Notes: a model not told the origin generated them from the sequence alone. A DNA stretch of 47,040 nucleotides from Turicibacter sp. (GCA_009787345.1 WRGF01000214.1:1-47040); one strand, 5' to 3'; shown: positions 34,427 through 42,889, counted from the first letter of the stretch. Made by a program: numbers and translations.

Positions 34427-34455
34427 ATTATAATGGCTGCCCCTACCCTTGTCAA
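34427..34455 (-). promoter_or_regulatory. fully consensus promoter of the secreted-protein gene
   Basis: Minus-strand TTGACA (34450-34455), exactly 17 bases, then TATAAT (34427-34432). The leader is about 110 bases and contains a strong AAGGAGG near 34350 that is not followed by a normal start, besides the GGGAGAG used by the gene. Confidence 0.9.
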
Positions 34456-34515
34456 GAACTTTCATCCATTTTTGGTATTATTATGTAAATAATGGTTTTT
34501 TTTACCACATAACTC

Positions 34516-34562
34516 AAAAACGCAACTCGGCTATGGAATTTACTTCCAAAGCCAGGTTGCGT
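34516..34562 (-). terminator. terminator of the topB-phosphatase-licH operon
   Basis: ACGCAACTCGGCT opposite AGCCAGGTTGCGT (13 bases, two mismatched or wobble positions) with five Ts on the minus strand. Confidence 0.8.
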
Positions 34563-34635
34563 TATTGCGCGCCAAATTTTTCTCGGATAAGCCTGATATT
34601 CCCATGGTTTTGGGGAAGTTCAGGCTTCCCTATAG

Positions 34636-35952
34636 CTATGCAAACTGTGGCAAATAATCCAAGTGGGCTTCTAGCAACGCATCGAAAACTTTATTTGCTA
34701 AGTCGTCGCTTGGGATAAGGGGATTCAAATTCAAGGCAGTGATGGCTTTAGCACGACTGCCGGTGACGGCGGCTTCCACCACTAGGCGCTCAAAGGTTTT
34801 AATCATTTGAATCTGACCGTTGATTTCTGGATTGAACTCCCCGATGGCGATGGGCTTGGGACCATTTTTCGTGATGATGCAGGCCGTTTCGATGACCGCA
34901 TCATTTGGCAGCGACGAAACCGTCCCGTTATTTGGCACATCGACGTACTGGATGTCCCCTTTGTTGTTGTAGATGGAATCAATCAAATTACAGGCGGCAT
35001 CTGAATAAAGCGCTCCCCCGCGAAGTTCCAGCTGCTTCGGCTTCACTGCCAGGTTTTCATCCTTATAAAGTTCAAAAAGTTCGTCCTCAACATCTTTTAC
35101 GAATTGGGCACGGACTGCTCCCTCCTCATATTCTTTTAACTGGGCCTCAAGCTGCTCACTGTGGTGATAGTAGTAGTTATGGTAGGAACACGGGATGGCA
35201 CCAAGCCCCCTGATGAAGTCGGAGGAAAATTCAATCCCATGGATGTTGGTCATGGTTTCATTGGCTTCGTTGGCAATGTACTGGTTCATCATTTCGTCAA
35301 AGACCGATTCCCCATCGACGAACACATCCGTCGCATAGACGAAGTGGTTGGATCCCTGGATTTCCATGCTGACCCTTTCACTATCCACTTCCAATAAATT
35401 AGCAAAAGCAGCAATTAGCCCCACAGGAAGGTTGCAAAGCCCAATCGCCCGCTTGTAATCTGTGTAACGGCTGATGGCTTCGGTGACCATGGCGGCCGGG
35501 TTGGTGAAATTTAAAAGCCATGCATTGGGGCAGAGTTCCTGGATGTCCTTGACGATGTCCAAAATGACTGGAATGGTACGAAGGGCCTTGAACATCCCCC
35601 CGGCACCATTGGTTTCCTGGCCGAGCATTCCTAGCGATAATGGAATCCGCTCGTCCTTAATCCTGGCATCCAAAAGTCCCACCCGCATCTGTGTCGTCAC
35701 GAAATCTGCGCCTGGAAGGGCTTCTCGTCTGTCATAAGAAAGATGGATTTTCATATCAACCCCAGCCTTTTCCACCATTCGTTTCGCTAGGTTCCCCACA
35801 ATCTCCAGTTTTTCACGTCCCGCTTCAATATCCACAAGCCACAGTTCACGCACCGGCAAATGGGCATGACGCAAAATAAAGCCTTCCACCAGCTCTGGGG
35901 TATAACTTGAGCCGCCACCGATGGTGACGATTTTGATTCCTTGTTTTTTCAT
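34636..35952 (-). CDS. licH: 6-phospho-beta-glucosidase, glycoside hydrolase family 4
   Basis: 438 residues with AAGGAAGG before the ATG. GH4 enzymes use NAD and a divalent metal to cleave phosphorylated disaccharides by a redox mechanism. It shows the NAD loop GGGSSYTPELVEGF at 13-26, FVTTQMRVGLLDAR, LGQETNGAGG, LLNFTNPAAMVTEA, the metal-binding Cys in LCNLPVG and His in GSNHFVYA, and LEAHLDYLPQF at the end. It should hydrolyse the cellobiose-6-phosphate-type product of the PTS at 25.6-28.5 kb. It starts 4 bases after the histidine phosphatase gene, so it is transcribed with topB. Confidence 0.94.
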   Translation of the reverse strand: MKKQGIKIVTIGGGSSYTPELVEGFILRHAHLPVRELWLVDIEAGREKLEIVGNLAKRMVEKAGVDMKIHLSYDRREALPGADFVTTQMRVGLLDARIKDERIPLSLGMLGQETNGAGGMFKALRTIPVILDIVKDIQELCPNAWLLNFTNPAAMVTEAISRYTDYKRAIGLCNLPVGLIAAFANLLEVDSERVSMEIQGSNHFVYATDVFVDGESVFDEMMNQYIANEANETMTNIHGIEFSSDFIRGLGAIPCSYHNYYYHHSEQLEAQLKEYEEGAVRAQFVKDVEDELFELYKDENLAVKPKQLELRGGALYSDAACNLIDSIYNNKGDIQYVDVPNNGTVSSLPNDAVIETACIITKNGPKPIAIGEFNPEINGQIQMIKTFERLVVEAAVTGSRAKAITALNLNPLIPSDDLANKVFDALLEAHLDYLPQFA

Positions 35953-35956
35953 ATGA

Positions 35957-36538
35957 TTACCTTCCTTTTTTTCTCAATATATAAGTCGAGGAATGCCAAT
36001 GCCTGAAATCTGGCACCACATTGCCATACCATCCTGATTTTCGCAGCTCTTTTGCCACGAGGTAATTAAAAAAGCCGTGTCCTACCAACGCAACCTCCCC
36101 TTCTGAAAGGGCATACTGAATCAACAGTCGGGCCGCAACTTCTGCCCGTTTCACCGACTGCGGGTACGACTCGCAATTTTTCATGCGGTAACCCAGCACC
36201 CCCGCCACCCGAAAGAGAATCGACCACAAAAGGGGCGGCAACGCAATGGGCAACTTGCACCGGTTGGGGGATGGGTAATCCACTTCTCGAAATACCGGAT
36301 CCACTGCGACTTCCTTTTTGGGGGCTAAAAAATAGGCTGTTTCCCTTGCCCTTTTCAAATCGCTGCTTAAAAGGATCCCGCAACTTCGGGCTTTTTTAAC
36401 TGACGCTGGCAGGTAAAAGTCCTTTTCAACCACACCCCTGGCATCATAGGCTTCCATCCATTCCCCAAACATGCAGCAAGGGATGGGCTGTTTCCCGCTA
36501 TGGGTTGACTTTCCGTGGCGAATGAGGGTGATTTGCAT
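35957..36538 (-). CDS. histidine phosphatase superfamily protein
   Basis: 193 residues with GGAGG before the ATG. The RHG motif at 7-9 (ITLIRHGKST) carries the phosphoaccepting histidine, SSDLKRARETA supplies the second Arg, and VGHGFF near residue 152 the second catalytic histidine. REVDYP carries the usual acidic residue. Substrate unknown; members act on phosphosugars, phosphoglycerates or proteins. A hydrophobic stretch (about 100-115) is unusual and might bring it to the membrane. It lies between topB (15 bases) and licH (4 bases), so a phosphosugar substrate is possible. Confidence 0.85.
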   Translation of the reverse strand: MQITLIRHGKSTHSGKQPIPCCMFGEWMEAYDARGVVEKDFYLPASVKKARSCGILLSSDLKRARETAYFLAPKKEVAVDPVFREVDYPSPNRCKLPIALPPLLWSILFRVAGVLGYRMKNCESYPQSVKRAEVAARLLIQYALSEGEVALVGHGFFNYLVAKELRKSGWYGNVVPDFRHWHSSTYILRKKGR

Positions 36539-36553
36539 AATGTAGAGCCTCCG

Positions 36554-38869
36554 CTAGTCGAATTGAAATTCAATTTTTTTCGTTTCGGGATTAAGTTTCA
36601 GGGAGGCGCTGAATTTCTTGCCTGCCTTGGACTTGAACCCTTCTATTTTACTGGACTTCCCAGTTGTCAACAGGTCTTTGAGGTGGGCTGTGGATAAGTC
36701 TTTTCCGGCGATGGTTTTGGAAATGGTAAAGGGAGATTCACCAGTAATGTCGTAGAACCGACCTTTGTCCGTGACCTGAAAGCCGGCAATGTCCACAGGT
36801 TCCTGCGGGGTGTCCTCAATGATTAAAAACACTTTTTTATCGGTTGGGTTGAATCCCAAAAAGGCCTCGTAACGGTTGCCCGCCTTGCTTTTGAGCCCTT
36901 TGACCTTGCGGCGGGTTTTGCCGTATTTCAGCAATTCCTCCACCACTTTCAACGTGAGGGTCTTGCCGCTGAAGGTTTTAAAAATAGTGAAGGACTGCCC
37001 TTCGGCTGTGGTGATGGCATAGACTTTGGACTTATCCACAATTTGATACCCCCCTGTGGAAAAGCTCTTTTGGGAGGTGGAACCGGACACGTATTGGCTG
37101 GAAAAAGGCTGTGCCTTCAACTCCTCCACCGATGTCCGGATAAACCGGTGGATTTGCTCCAAAAAGGCTTCCCGGGTGTAGTCGTTGGTGGAAATCTTAA
37201 CGAGGACTGCTTCCCATTTGGCAGTCATTTCCGGGTTTCCGATGAGTTGGTCGCGGTTTTTGGTCAGGTCCCATAACAGGTAGCCGGACGGAGTGGGGAT
37301 AACTTGGGTTTTCTCTATTTTGATGTAGCCCCGCTGGACCAGTTTTTCGATGATGCCGGAGCGGGTAGCGGGAGTGCCCAAGTTCAACTTGTCCATGAGC
37401 CCGCCCTTCCCAACGAGGGTCCCTTCCGTCAACCGCTTGGGTGCCTGGGTCAACTTGTCCAAAACCTTGACGGTGATGGGAATAATCTCCCCCACTTGAA
37501 ATTTAGGTAAAAGCTTCGGCGCGGTTTTCTCCTCGAATTTATCAATCTGCTTCCAGCCCCATTCCAATGGTACCGTGCCAGTAGCATTAAATTCCAAAGC
37601 ATTCACGTCCAAAACGACTTTCGTGTGCTCGTATTTATAATTGCCGGCAAACATCAGGAGGGTCCGCTCGAGGATGGCAAGGTACAAGTTCCGCTCCTCA
37701 GCCGATAATTTCCCAAGGTTCGGCAGCTGGGTGGTGGGAATCAGGGCATAATGCTCCAAAACTTTCTTGTCGTCCACGTAGCGCTTCCTCAGCATGAGGT
37801 TGGCGGCTTCGAAATCGGCACCGAGAAGCTGCTGGTATTTCCCGAGGTTTTTCTTCAAGTAAGCGAATTCATTGGTGGTAATCAGCTCGCTGTCCGTCCG
37901 CGGATACGACAGCACCCCATCCTGATACAGCTTCTGCAAAATGCTATCGGTTTTTTTGGTGGGATACTTCCAACGGCTATTGGCATACTTTTGAATGGCC
38001 CCGAGGGAAAACAGCTTCGGTGAGGGCTGTTCTTTATTTTCGACGGATACGTCCTTTATTATCCCCGTTTTCGCCTCTTTTAGGCGATGCTTTTCCATAT
38101 CTTGCTGGAACTTTATCTCATCAAAATACTCTGTCTTATGGGAAAAAACAGTGGGCGGGGAATCCTTGGTGTGGCATTCCAGCATTTTATAGGGTTCGGC
38201 CTTGAAGTTGGCAATAGCCAGGTCATTTTCCACAATTAAAGTGTTGGTGGGGGTCTGCACCCGTCCCAGGCTGAAAACCGAGTCGAGCCCCTGTTCTTTC
38301 AGCTTCACGGTGTAAAGGGGGCTGTAATTCATCCCCACTAAATAATCTGCAATTTGTCGGGCATTGGCTTCCTTGAAAAAAGACACCGTTTCCTTGGCAT
38401 CCCGAAGTTGCCGAAACCCCCTCAGGATTTCGTCGGTAGTCAAAGAATTGATCCAAAGCCGCTTCATGGGCTTTTTGAAGATCGCCGTTTTGCAAAGCTT
38501 GAAAATATTATAGGCGATGTTCTCCCCTTCCCGGTCAGGGTCGGTTGCGATAATGATGGCATCCGCCCGTTCCACGCATTCCTTCACGACTTTAAATTGC
38601 TTGCCCTTCCCTTCTTGGACTTCGTAAAGCATTTCCTCTTTGGCAGGAAGGAATGGCAGGGCATCCAACCGAAATGTTTTGACCCCATATTTTTCAGGCA
38701 TGGAAAGCCCCACCAGGTGGCCAACACCCCAAGTCACAATAGTCTGGCCGAACATGTCGCTGGCAAATTCAAATTTCCCATCCAAGTTCTTAGGGATTTT
38801 TCCTTGATTTAAAGCGGCGGCGAACTTCTTGCCCTGATCGGGCTTTTCCGCCAAGATAACTGTTGCCAT
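36554..38869 (-). CDS. topB: DNA topoisomerase III (type IA)
   Basis: 771 residues from the ATG at 38869 (MATVILAEKPDQGKK), with GGAGG upstream. It decatenates and relaxes DNA by passing strands through a covalent tyrosine link. The TOPRIM domain has LAEKP at 6-10 and IIATDPDREGENIA. The active Tyr322 lies in LSYPRTDSEL. The C-terminal ~165 residues hold two copies of the topoisomerase C-terminal repeat, each of the pattern YxIT..G.SFTI.KT.[FS]GK.L....[VL]..LL.[YT]GK, in place of zinc fingers. Its promoter is at 38901-38909. It heads an operon with a histidine phosphatase and licH, an unexpected pairing. Confidence 0.95.
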   Translation of the reverse strand: MATVILAEKPDQGKKFAAALNQGKIPKNLDGKFEFASDMFGQTIVTWGVGHLVGLSMPEKYGVKTFRLDALPFLPAKEEMLYEVQEGKGKQFKVVKECVERADAIIIATDPDREGENIAYNIFKLCKTAIFKKPMKRLWINSLTTDEILRGFRQLRDAKETVSFFKEANARQIADYLVGMNYSPLYTVKLKEQGLDSVFSLGRVQTPTNTLIVENDLAIANFKAEPYKMLECHTKDSPPTVFSHKTEYFDEIKFQQDMEKHRLKEAKTGIIKDVSVENKEQPSPKLFSLGAIQKYANSRWKYPTKKTDSILQKLYQDGVLSYPRTDSELITTNEFAYLKKNLGKYQQLLGADFEAANLMLRKRYVDDKKVLEHYALIPTTQLPNLGKLSAEERNLYLAILERTLLMFAGNYKYEHTKVVLDVNALEFNATGTVPLEWGWKQIDKFEEKTAPKLLPKFQVGEIIPITVKVLDKLTQAPKRLTEGTLVGKGGLMDKLNLGTPATRSGIIEKLVQRGYIKIEKTQVIPTPSGYLLWDLTKNRDQLIGNPEMTAKWEAVLVKISTNDYTREAFLEQIHRFIRTSVEELKAQPFSSQYVSGSTSQKSFSTGGYQIVDKSKVYAITTAEGQSFTIFKTFSGKTLTLKVVEELLKYGKTRRKVKGLKSKAGNRYEAFLGFNPTDKKVFLIIEDTPQEPVDIAGFQVTDKGRFYDITGESPFTISKTIAGKDLSTAHLKDLLTTGKSSKIEGFKSKAGKKFSASLKLNPETKKIEFQFD

Positions 38870-38900
38870 CAGGCTGACCTCCAAGTGATTGAATACCCTA

Positions 38901-38909
38901 ATTATATCA
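38901..38909 (-). promoter_or_regulatory. extended -10 promoter of topB
   Basis: Minus-strand TGA then TATAAT, 32 bases before the start. The place of the -35 is taken by the T-run of the preceding terminator. Confidence 0.55.
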
Positions 38910-38921
38910 AATTTTAGGCAT

Positions 38922-38970
38922 AAAAAAAAGCCGCCCAAACCGTCTGGGAAATCCTGCGGTTTGAGCCAGC
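38922..38970 (-). terminator. terminator of the Cys/His membrane-protein gene
   Basis: An imperfect 13-pair stem around CAAACCG with eight Ts on the minus strand, directly after the stop. Confidence 0.85.
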
Positions 38971-38974
38971 CTAA

Positions 38975-39265
38975 TTATTTTCTTGTGGGAATGCGTTTTT
39001 TTAGCCTGAGGTAGTTGATTCCTGCCAAGAGGATGCTAGCTGCCACGAAGAGGATTCCCCGAAGAGCCAAGGACACCCAGTCCTGTTGCAGGAACAAGCC
39101 GCCTACTAATATAAATACCACTGCCAGGTCCACCCCTACCCGGACCATTAAGTGGAAGAACGCTTTTGGGTCGTTCAGTTTTTTTGCGAAGCCTTCGATT
39201 CCCTTTTCTACCTTTGAAGCACAGTTGCATGTTGAATAGTGAGTTGTTTGATGATTACATAACAT
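38975..39265 (-). CDS. small membrane protein with Cys/His N-terminus
   Basis: 96 residues with GGAGGTGG before the ATG. The first 16 residues carry Cys3, His5, His9, Cys13 and Cys15 (MLCNHQTTHYSTCNC), a pattern able to bind a metal ion. An amphipathic segment (17-35) is followed by two membrane helices (about 40-60 and 66-84) and a basic C-terminus (RLKKRIPTRK). I do not recognise the family. A TATAAT on the minus strand at 39347-39352 may be its -10. It is a single-gene unit. Confidence 0.75.
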   Translation of the reverse strand: MLCNHQTTHYSTCNCASKVEKGIEGFAKKLNDPKAFFHLMVRVGVDLAVVFILVGGLFLQQDWVSLALRGILFVAASILLAGINYLRLKKRIPTRK

Positions 39266-39636
39266 AATGCCACCTCCATATCAAAATGTCTTAATTACAT
39301 AAAATACACCTCATTTTAACCGAGTTCAAAAATGACCTAAAGGCGGATTATAACGCATTTTAGATGTCTTTTTGACTTATAAGTAGTATAACATGCCCCG
39401 CAAGCGAAATCAAGTTAAAATTTCAAAAATATGTCTTTTTGGAAACTTAACAGATTCTGATAACGTTTTCCACATGCAATATTGAGAATTTTCGTCCTCC
39501 TTTTCGAAAAGTGTTAGGAAAAAAAAGCAAGGAAATTCCTGTTCCCTTCATGAATTTCCACATTTGGAATCATTAGTGGTATTTTGGTTGATTGAGTAAC
39601 TTTTTAGCAGTTTTTGGTGCATTCACCTTGGATTCA

Positions 39637-39645
39637 TGATAAAAT
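39637..39645 (+). promoter_or_regulatory. extended -10 promoter of the FtsX-like permease gene
   Basis: TGA followed by TAAAAT, 54 bases before the start; no clear -35. Confidence 0.5.
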
Positions 39646-39662
39646 GGAACAATAATCTATAA

Positions 39663-39681
39663 GAAAGCGATTGTCGCTTTC
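39663..39681 (+). promoter_or_regulatory. perfect palindrome between promoter and start of the permease gene
   Basis: GAAAGCGA-TTG-TCGCTTTC ends only a few bases before the ribosome site (GGGAGAGGGG). It shares AAGAAAGCGATTG with the cre-like site at 34402-34415. It could be an operator or a small hairpin limiting translation. Confidence 0.65.
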
Positions 39682-39698
39682 GGGAGAGGGGAAATACT

Positions 39699-41276
39699 AT
39701 GCACTATTTAAACCGCGCTGTCACCAGCGTCAAAAGAAGGCCGGGCAAGTCGGTCACTTTGCTGCTTTTGCTTTTAGTTTTGGGCACCATCATTGCGGGG
39801 GCAATCTCCATCAGGCAAGCCGTCGCCAACACCGACGCCAACCTGCGTGCCCAAATGCCAGCGGTGGCTACTATTACTGCTGACAACGAAGCTTGGAACC
39901 TGTGGTGGGCTAGCAACCCAAATGAAAGTCCTGAAAGGGAGACGGTCACACCTGAATTGGTTGAGCGGATTGCTGCGTTGCCATATGTTGAAGCCTTCAG
40001 CTTCGCCATGCAGACTCAACTATTCAGCCGTGACTTAGATCTTGTTGCCGTTAATCCGCCTGAGGAATACATTCCTGAGTGGGTTTCTGAAGGTGATTTG
40101 GCTGGCTTTGGTCTTCGCCGCGAGGGTGCCCCAGTAGAAAACTTTTTCCTTCGCGGCTCAAATACAGCCGTGTTGTTCGATGTTGAAGCGGGCTTGATTA
40201 CCCTACACTCCGGTCGGATGTTTACGGAGCAAGAAATCAATTCGGGAGAACCAGTTCTCATTATCTCCCGCCAATTTGCCGAACAAAATAATTTAAACTT
40301 AGGTTCAACAGTTACCATGGAAAACTCCGTTTGGGACAACACAGAAGCCAATGAAAGTGGTATGTGGGATGCTTCCGAGCGTTTCAATGATGAAGACCTC
40401 GTCCTTCAAGATGTTATCGACTTTGAAATTATCGGGCTTTTCGAACCGGCAGTGCCATTTGATTATTCTAATGCTAATGACTTCTGGCAGACGATGAATG
40501 ACGAACGTGATTTGATTAGTCGCATTTACGTTCCTAACAATCTAGCACGTGAGCTGTTTGAAGACTTGTTTAATGCCACACTTCCATTGGACGAGTGGCT
40601 GTATGAAAATGAGAGATCAGTTGAAGATGCACTTTCCTTTGATGCCATTTTCGCTTTGGATGACCCACGAAACCTAGCTTCCTTTATCGAACAATCCAAT
40701 GAAATGCTTCCTGAATTTACAATGATGGGCGACTTGTCCAATACATTTGGAACCGTTGCCTCCTCCATGGGGCAAATGCAGTGGATTGCCGACATCGTCC
40801 TTTGGGTAGCTGTTGGTGCGACCCTGCTTATCTTAACCTTGCTCATCACTTTATTCCTTCGTGACCGCAAGCAAGAAATCGGGATTTACCTGGCGCTTGG
40901 GGAAAAACGCAGCCGTGTCATCTCCCAAATCCTGATTGAAGTCCTCTCCGTTTCCTTCATCGCCATTTTATTGGCACTTGGGACTGGGACGATTATCTCC
41001 AACAACATTTCCGGGCAAATGCTTGAGAATGACCTGATTGCCCGCCAACAGGAAGAAATGATGACTACTGGCGGATGGGTAGATATCCCTTGGCAACTTC
41101 GTCCCTTTAGCCCTGGGACAATGTCCGTGGAAGATATGCTGGCCGCCTACGATACTAGCATGGATCCAACAGCGGTTGCCTTGTTCTTCGGGGTGGGGTT
41201 AGGGACTGTCCTCCTCTCGACGTTGTTCCCAATTGTTTACATCACACGCTTCGATCCAAAGAAAATAATGCTTTAA
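39699..41276 (+). CDS. FtsX/MacB-like ABC transporter permease
   Basis: 525 residues with GAGAGGGG before the ATG. One membrane helix at 18-38 is followed by a large outer domain (about 40-360) of the MacB periplasmic-core kind. The C-terminal half has three helices (about 365-388, 415-440 and 490-515) with the cytoplasmic coupling segment LRDRKQEIGIYLALGEKRSRVISQIL, typical of FtsX-like permeases, and ends RFDPKKIML. Such permeases work with a MacB-type ATPase, usually encoded next to them; none is in the window. They export peptides or signal envelope stress. The large acidic outer domain has no recognised ligand. Confidence 0.88.
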   Translation: MHYLNRAVTSVKRRPGKSVTLLLLLLVLGTIIAGAISIRQAVANTDANLRAQMPAVATITADNEAWNLWWASNPNESPERETVTPELVERIAALPYVEAFSFAMQTQLFSRDLDLVAVNPPEEYIPEWVSEGDLAGFGLRREGAPVENFFLRGSNTAVLFDVEAGLITLHSGRMFTEQEINSGEPVLIISRQFAEQNNLNLGSTVTMENSVWDNTEANESGMWDASERFNDEDLVLQDVIDFEIIGLFEPAVPFDYSNANDFWQTMNDERDLISRIYVPNNLARELFEDLFNATLPLDEWLYENERSVEDALSFDAIFALDDPRNLASFIEQSNEMLPEFTMMGDLSNTFGTVASSMGQMQWIADIVLWVAVGATLLILTLLITLFLRDRKQEIGIYLALGEKRSRVISQILIEVLSVSFIAILLALGTGTIISNNISGQMLENDLIARQQEEMMTTGGWVDIPWQLRPFSPGTMSVEDMLAAYDTSMDPTAVALFFGVGLGTVLLSTLFPIVYITRFDPKKIML

Positions 41277-41277
41277 A

Positions 41278-41547
41278 AATATTTCAAGGCAAATGCTTCA
41301 AAACCAGCTGTTAAGCCAGCAAGCGGAAGACCCATGGTCCGTCAACCAAATGGATGTCCCTTGGGAACTGAGTGCCTTTGCACCGGCTCCGATGTCCATT
41401 GACGAAATGGTTGAAGCTTACGACACTTCCATGGATCTGACAACCATCTTCATGTTCTTAAGTGTGGGGATGGGGACGGTACTGGCTGCCACTGCGGTGC
41501 AAATCGGCTACATCACAAGGTTCAATCCGAAAAAAGTCATGCTATAA
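41278..41547 (+). pseudogene. 3' remnant of a second FtsX-like permease gene
   Basis: The reading frame starts directly after the stop of the intact permease and encodes about 89 residues aligning with its last 89: NISRQMLQN with NISGQMLEN, VPWELSAFAPAPMSIDEM with IPWQLRPFSPGTMSVEDM, AYDTSMD in both, and RFNPKKVML with RFDPKKIML. Identity is roughly half, so the copies are old paralogues. An ATG at 41293 exists but no ribosome site does. The first ~430 codons are gone. Confidence 0.85.
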
Positions 41548-41553
41548 AAATAG

Positions 41554-41600
41554 GAGGCTGAAATGTTGGGAGATTTCTCCATATTTCAGCCTCTTTTTTT
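41554..41600 (+). terminator. terminator after the permease and its relic
   Basis: An 11-pair perfect stem (GAGGCTGAAAT) with seven Ts. Confidence 0.95.
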
Positions 41601-41609
41601 CTGTGGATG

Positions 41610-41618
41610 TGTTATAAT
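41610..41618 (+). promoter_or_regulatory. extended -10 promoter of the HtrA gene
   Basis: TGT followed by TATAAT, immediately after the preceding terminator; no -35 fits because that region is the T-run. Confidence 0.6.
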
Positions 41619-41657
41619 GAATAGGAACGCAAAAAATTTTAAGGGGGATAAGAGCAG

Positions 41658-42734
41658 ATGAACAAAGTTTTGTATACTTCGATGGTGGTGTTAGTCACGG
41701 TATGGAGCATTTTCTTCATTACCCGTACGCCGGAGGTGCCGACCAATTCCCAGGAGGTAGCGGAAACCATTTTCGTTTCCCAAGAACAAGCCCAGATTTC
41801 TTCGATCCAAGCGGTCTCCCCTGCGGTTGTCGGGATTGCCAATGTCCAGTCTGAACGCATTGCCGGGGAAGGTTCCGGGGTCGTTTTCCTAGTTGAGGAT
41901 GGCAATACTTATTTAGTGACGAATGAACATGTCATCGACGGGGCTGATTATTTGGAAGTGGTATTCAATAATGGGACGCGCATCAATGCAGAAGTTGTTG
42001 GCTCTGATATCTTTACCGATTTAGCTGTTTTAAGGCTTCCTGGCTATGAAGCCTCCCGGATTGCGGCATTTGGCAACACGGAAGACCTTAAAATCGGGCA
42101 AACCGTCATCGCGATAGGGAATCCATTAGGCCTGACCTTTGCTGGTTCGGCAACCATGGGCATCGTTTCCGGGCAGGATCGCAGCGTGCCCGTTATGATA
42201 AATCCCGACGGGAATGAGCGCCAATGGGAAATGACCGTGCTACAAACCGATACAGCCATCAATCCCGGCAATAGCGGAGGCGCATTGATCAACCTTAATA
42301 GTGAAGTAGTAGGTGTCAATTCCATGAAGGTCTCCGCCCAGGATGTCTATGGCATGTCCTTTTCCATCCCCACCTACGTCATCTTGCCGGTCATCGAGGA
42401 CATTAAAGAGCATGGAAGGGTGATACGCCCAACCCTCGGTGTCAGCATTATCGCCATCGAAAATTTACCACCCTCCATCCGTGAGGAACATGGCATCCCC
42501 GAAAACATCAGCAATGGCGTGTTGGTCAGCCAAATTTTACCCGATACGATGGCTGAGGCAATGGGAATCCTGCCTGGTGATGTCATTACCCATTTGGGCG
42601 AGGCCAGCGTCCAGACCGTCATGAATTTTACCCAGCAGCTGTTCACGTACCAAGAAGGGGATCATCTGACCCTGACTGTGATTAGGAATGGCGAGGAACT
42701 GGAACTGGAAACGGAAGTTATCATCCTCGGATAA
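41658..42734 (+). CDS. htrA: HtrA/DegP-type serine protease, membrane-anchored, one PDZ domain
   Basis: 358 residues with AAGGGGGAT before the ATG. A membrane anchor (5-21) places the rest outside the cell. The trypsin-like domain has the full triad: His91 in TNEHVI, Asp121 in FTDLAVL and Ser206 in GNSGG. A single PDZ domain (about 255-355) carries NGVLVSQILPDTMAEAMGILPGDVITHLGE. It degrades or refolds damaged exported proteins, as expected for a surface quality-control protease of Bacilli. It stands alone; the rlmH gene often found after htrA is not here. Confidence 0.95.
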   Translation: MNKVLYTSMVVLVTVWSIFFITRTPEVPTNSQEVAETIFVSQEQAQISSIQAVSPAVVGIANVQSERIAGEGSGVVFLVEDGNTYLVTNEHVIDGADYLEVVFNNGTRINAEVVGSDIFTDLAVLRLPGYEASRIAAFGNTEDLKIGQTVIAIGNPLGLTFAGSATMGIVSGQDRSVPVMINPDGNERQWEMTVLQTDTAINPGNSGGALINLNSEVVGVNSMKVSAQDVYGMSFSIPTYVILPVIEDIKEHGRVIRPTLGVSIIAIENLPPSIREEHGIPENISNGVLVSQILPDTMAEAMGILPGDVITHLGEASVQTVMNFTQQLFTYQEGDHLTLTVIRNGEELELETEVIILG

Positions 42735-42760
42735 AAGTAAGCCATAGGATTGTTAAAAGG

Positions 42761-42790
42761 CTCATGATTCTAACCGAATCGTGGGTTTTT
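42761..42790 (+). terminator. terminator of htrA
   Basis: CTCATGATTC and GAATCGTGGG pair (with two or three G-U pairs) around a five-base loop, followed by TTTTT. Confidence 0.7.
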
Positions 42791-42866
42791 CTCATTTGCC
42801 GTTTTTCTCATTTTAGCCACCTGACAAATGACAAATTTAACTTAATTTCGCTTTCCCTTCTTTTAA

Positions 42867-42889
42867 TGTAAGCGATTTTCTGTTATAAT
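42867..42889 (+). promoter_or_regulatory. promoter of the ThuA-like gene with cre-like overlap
   Basis: TGT then TATAAT (42884-42889) is an extended -10. Directly before it TGTAAGCGATTTTC (42867-42880) resembles a catabolite-response element and shares AAGCGATT with the sites at 34402 and 39663. Confidence 0.5.

Larger units (their letters stand above)
39266..39698. other. 433-base AT-rich gap between divergent genes
   Basis: No gene is seen. It holds the likely minus-strand -10 (39347-39352), a 12-base palindrome CTTTTCGAAAAG at 39500-39511 and, at the right end, the extended -10 and palindrome before the permease gene. Confidence 0.6.
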
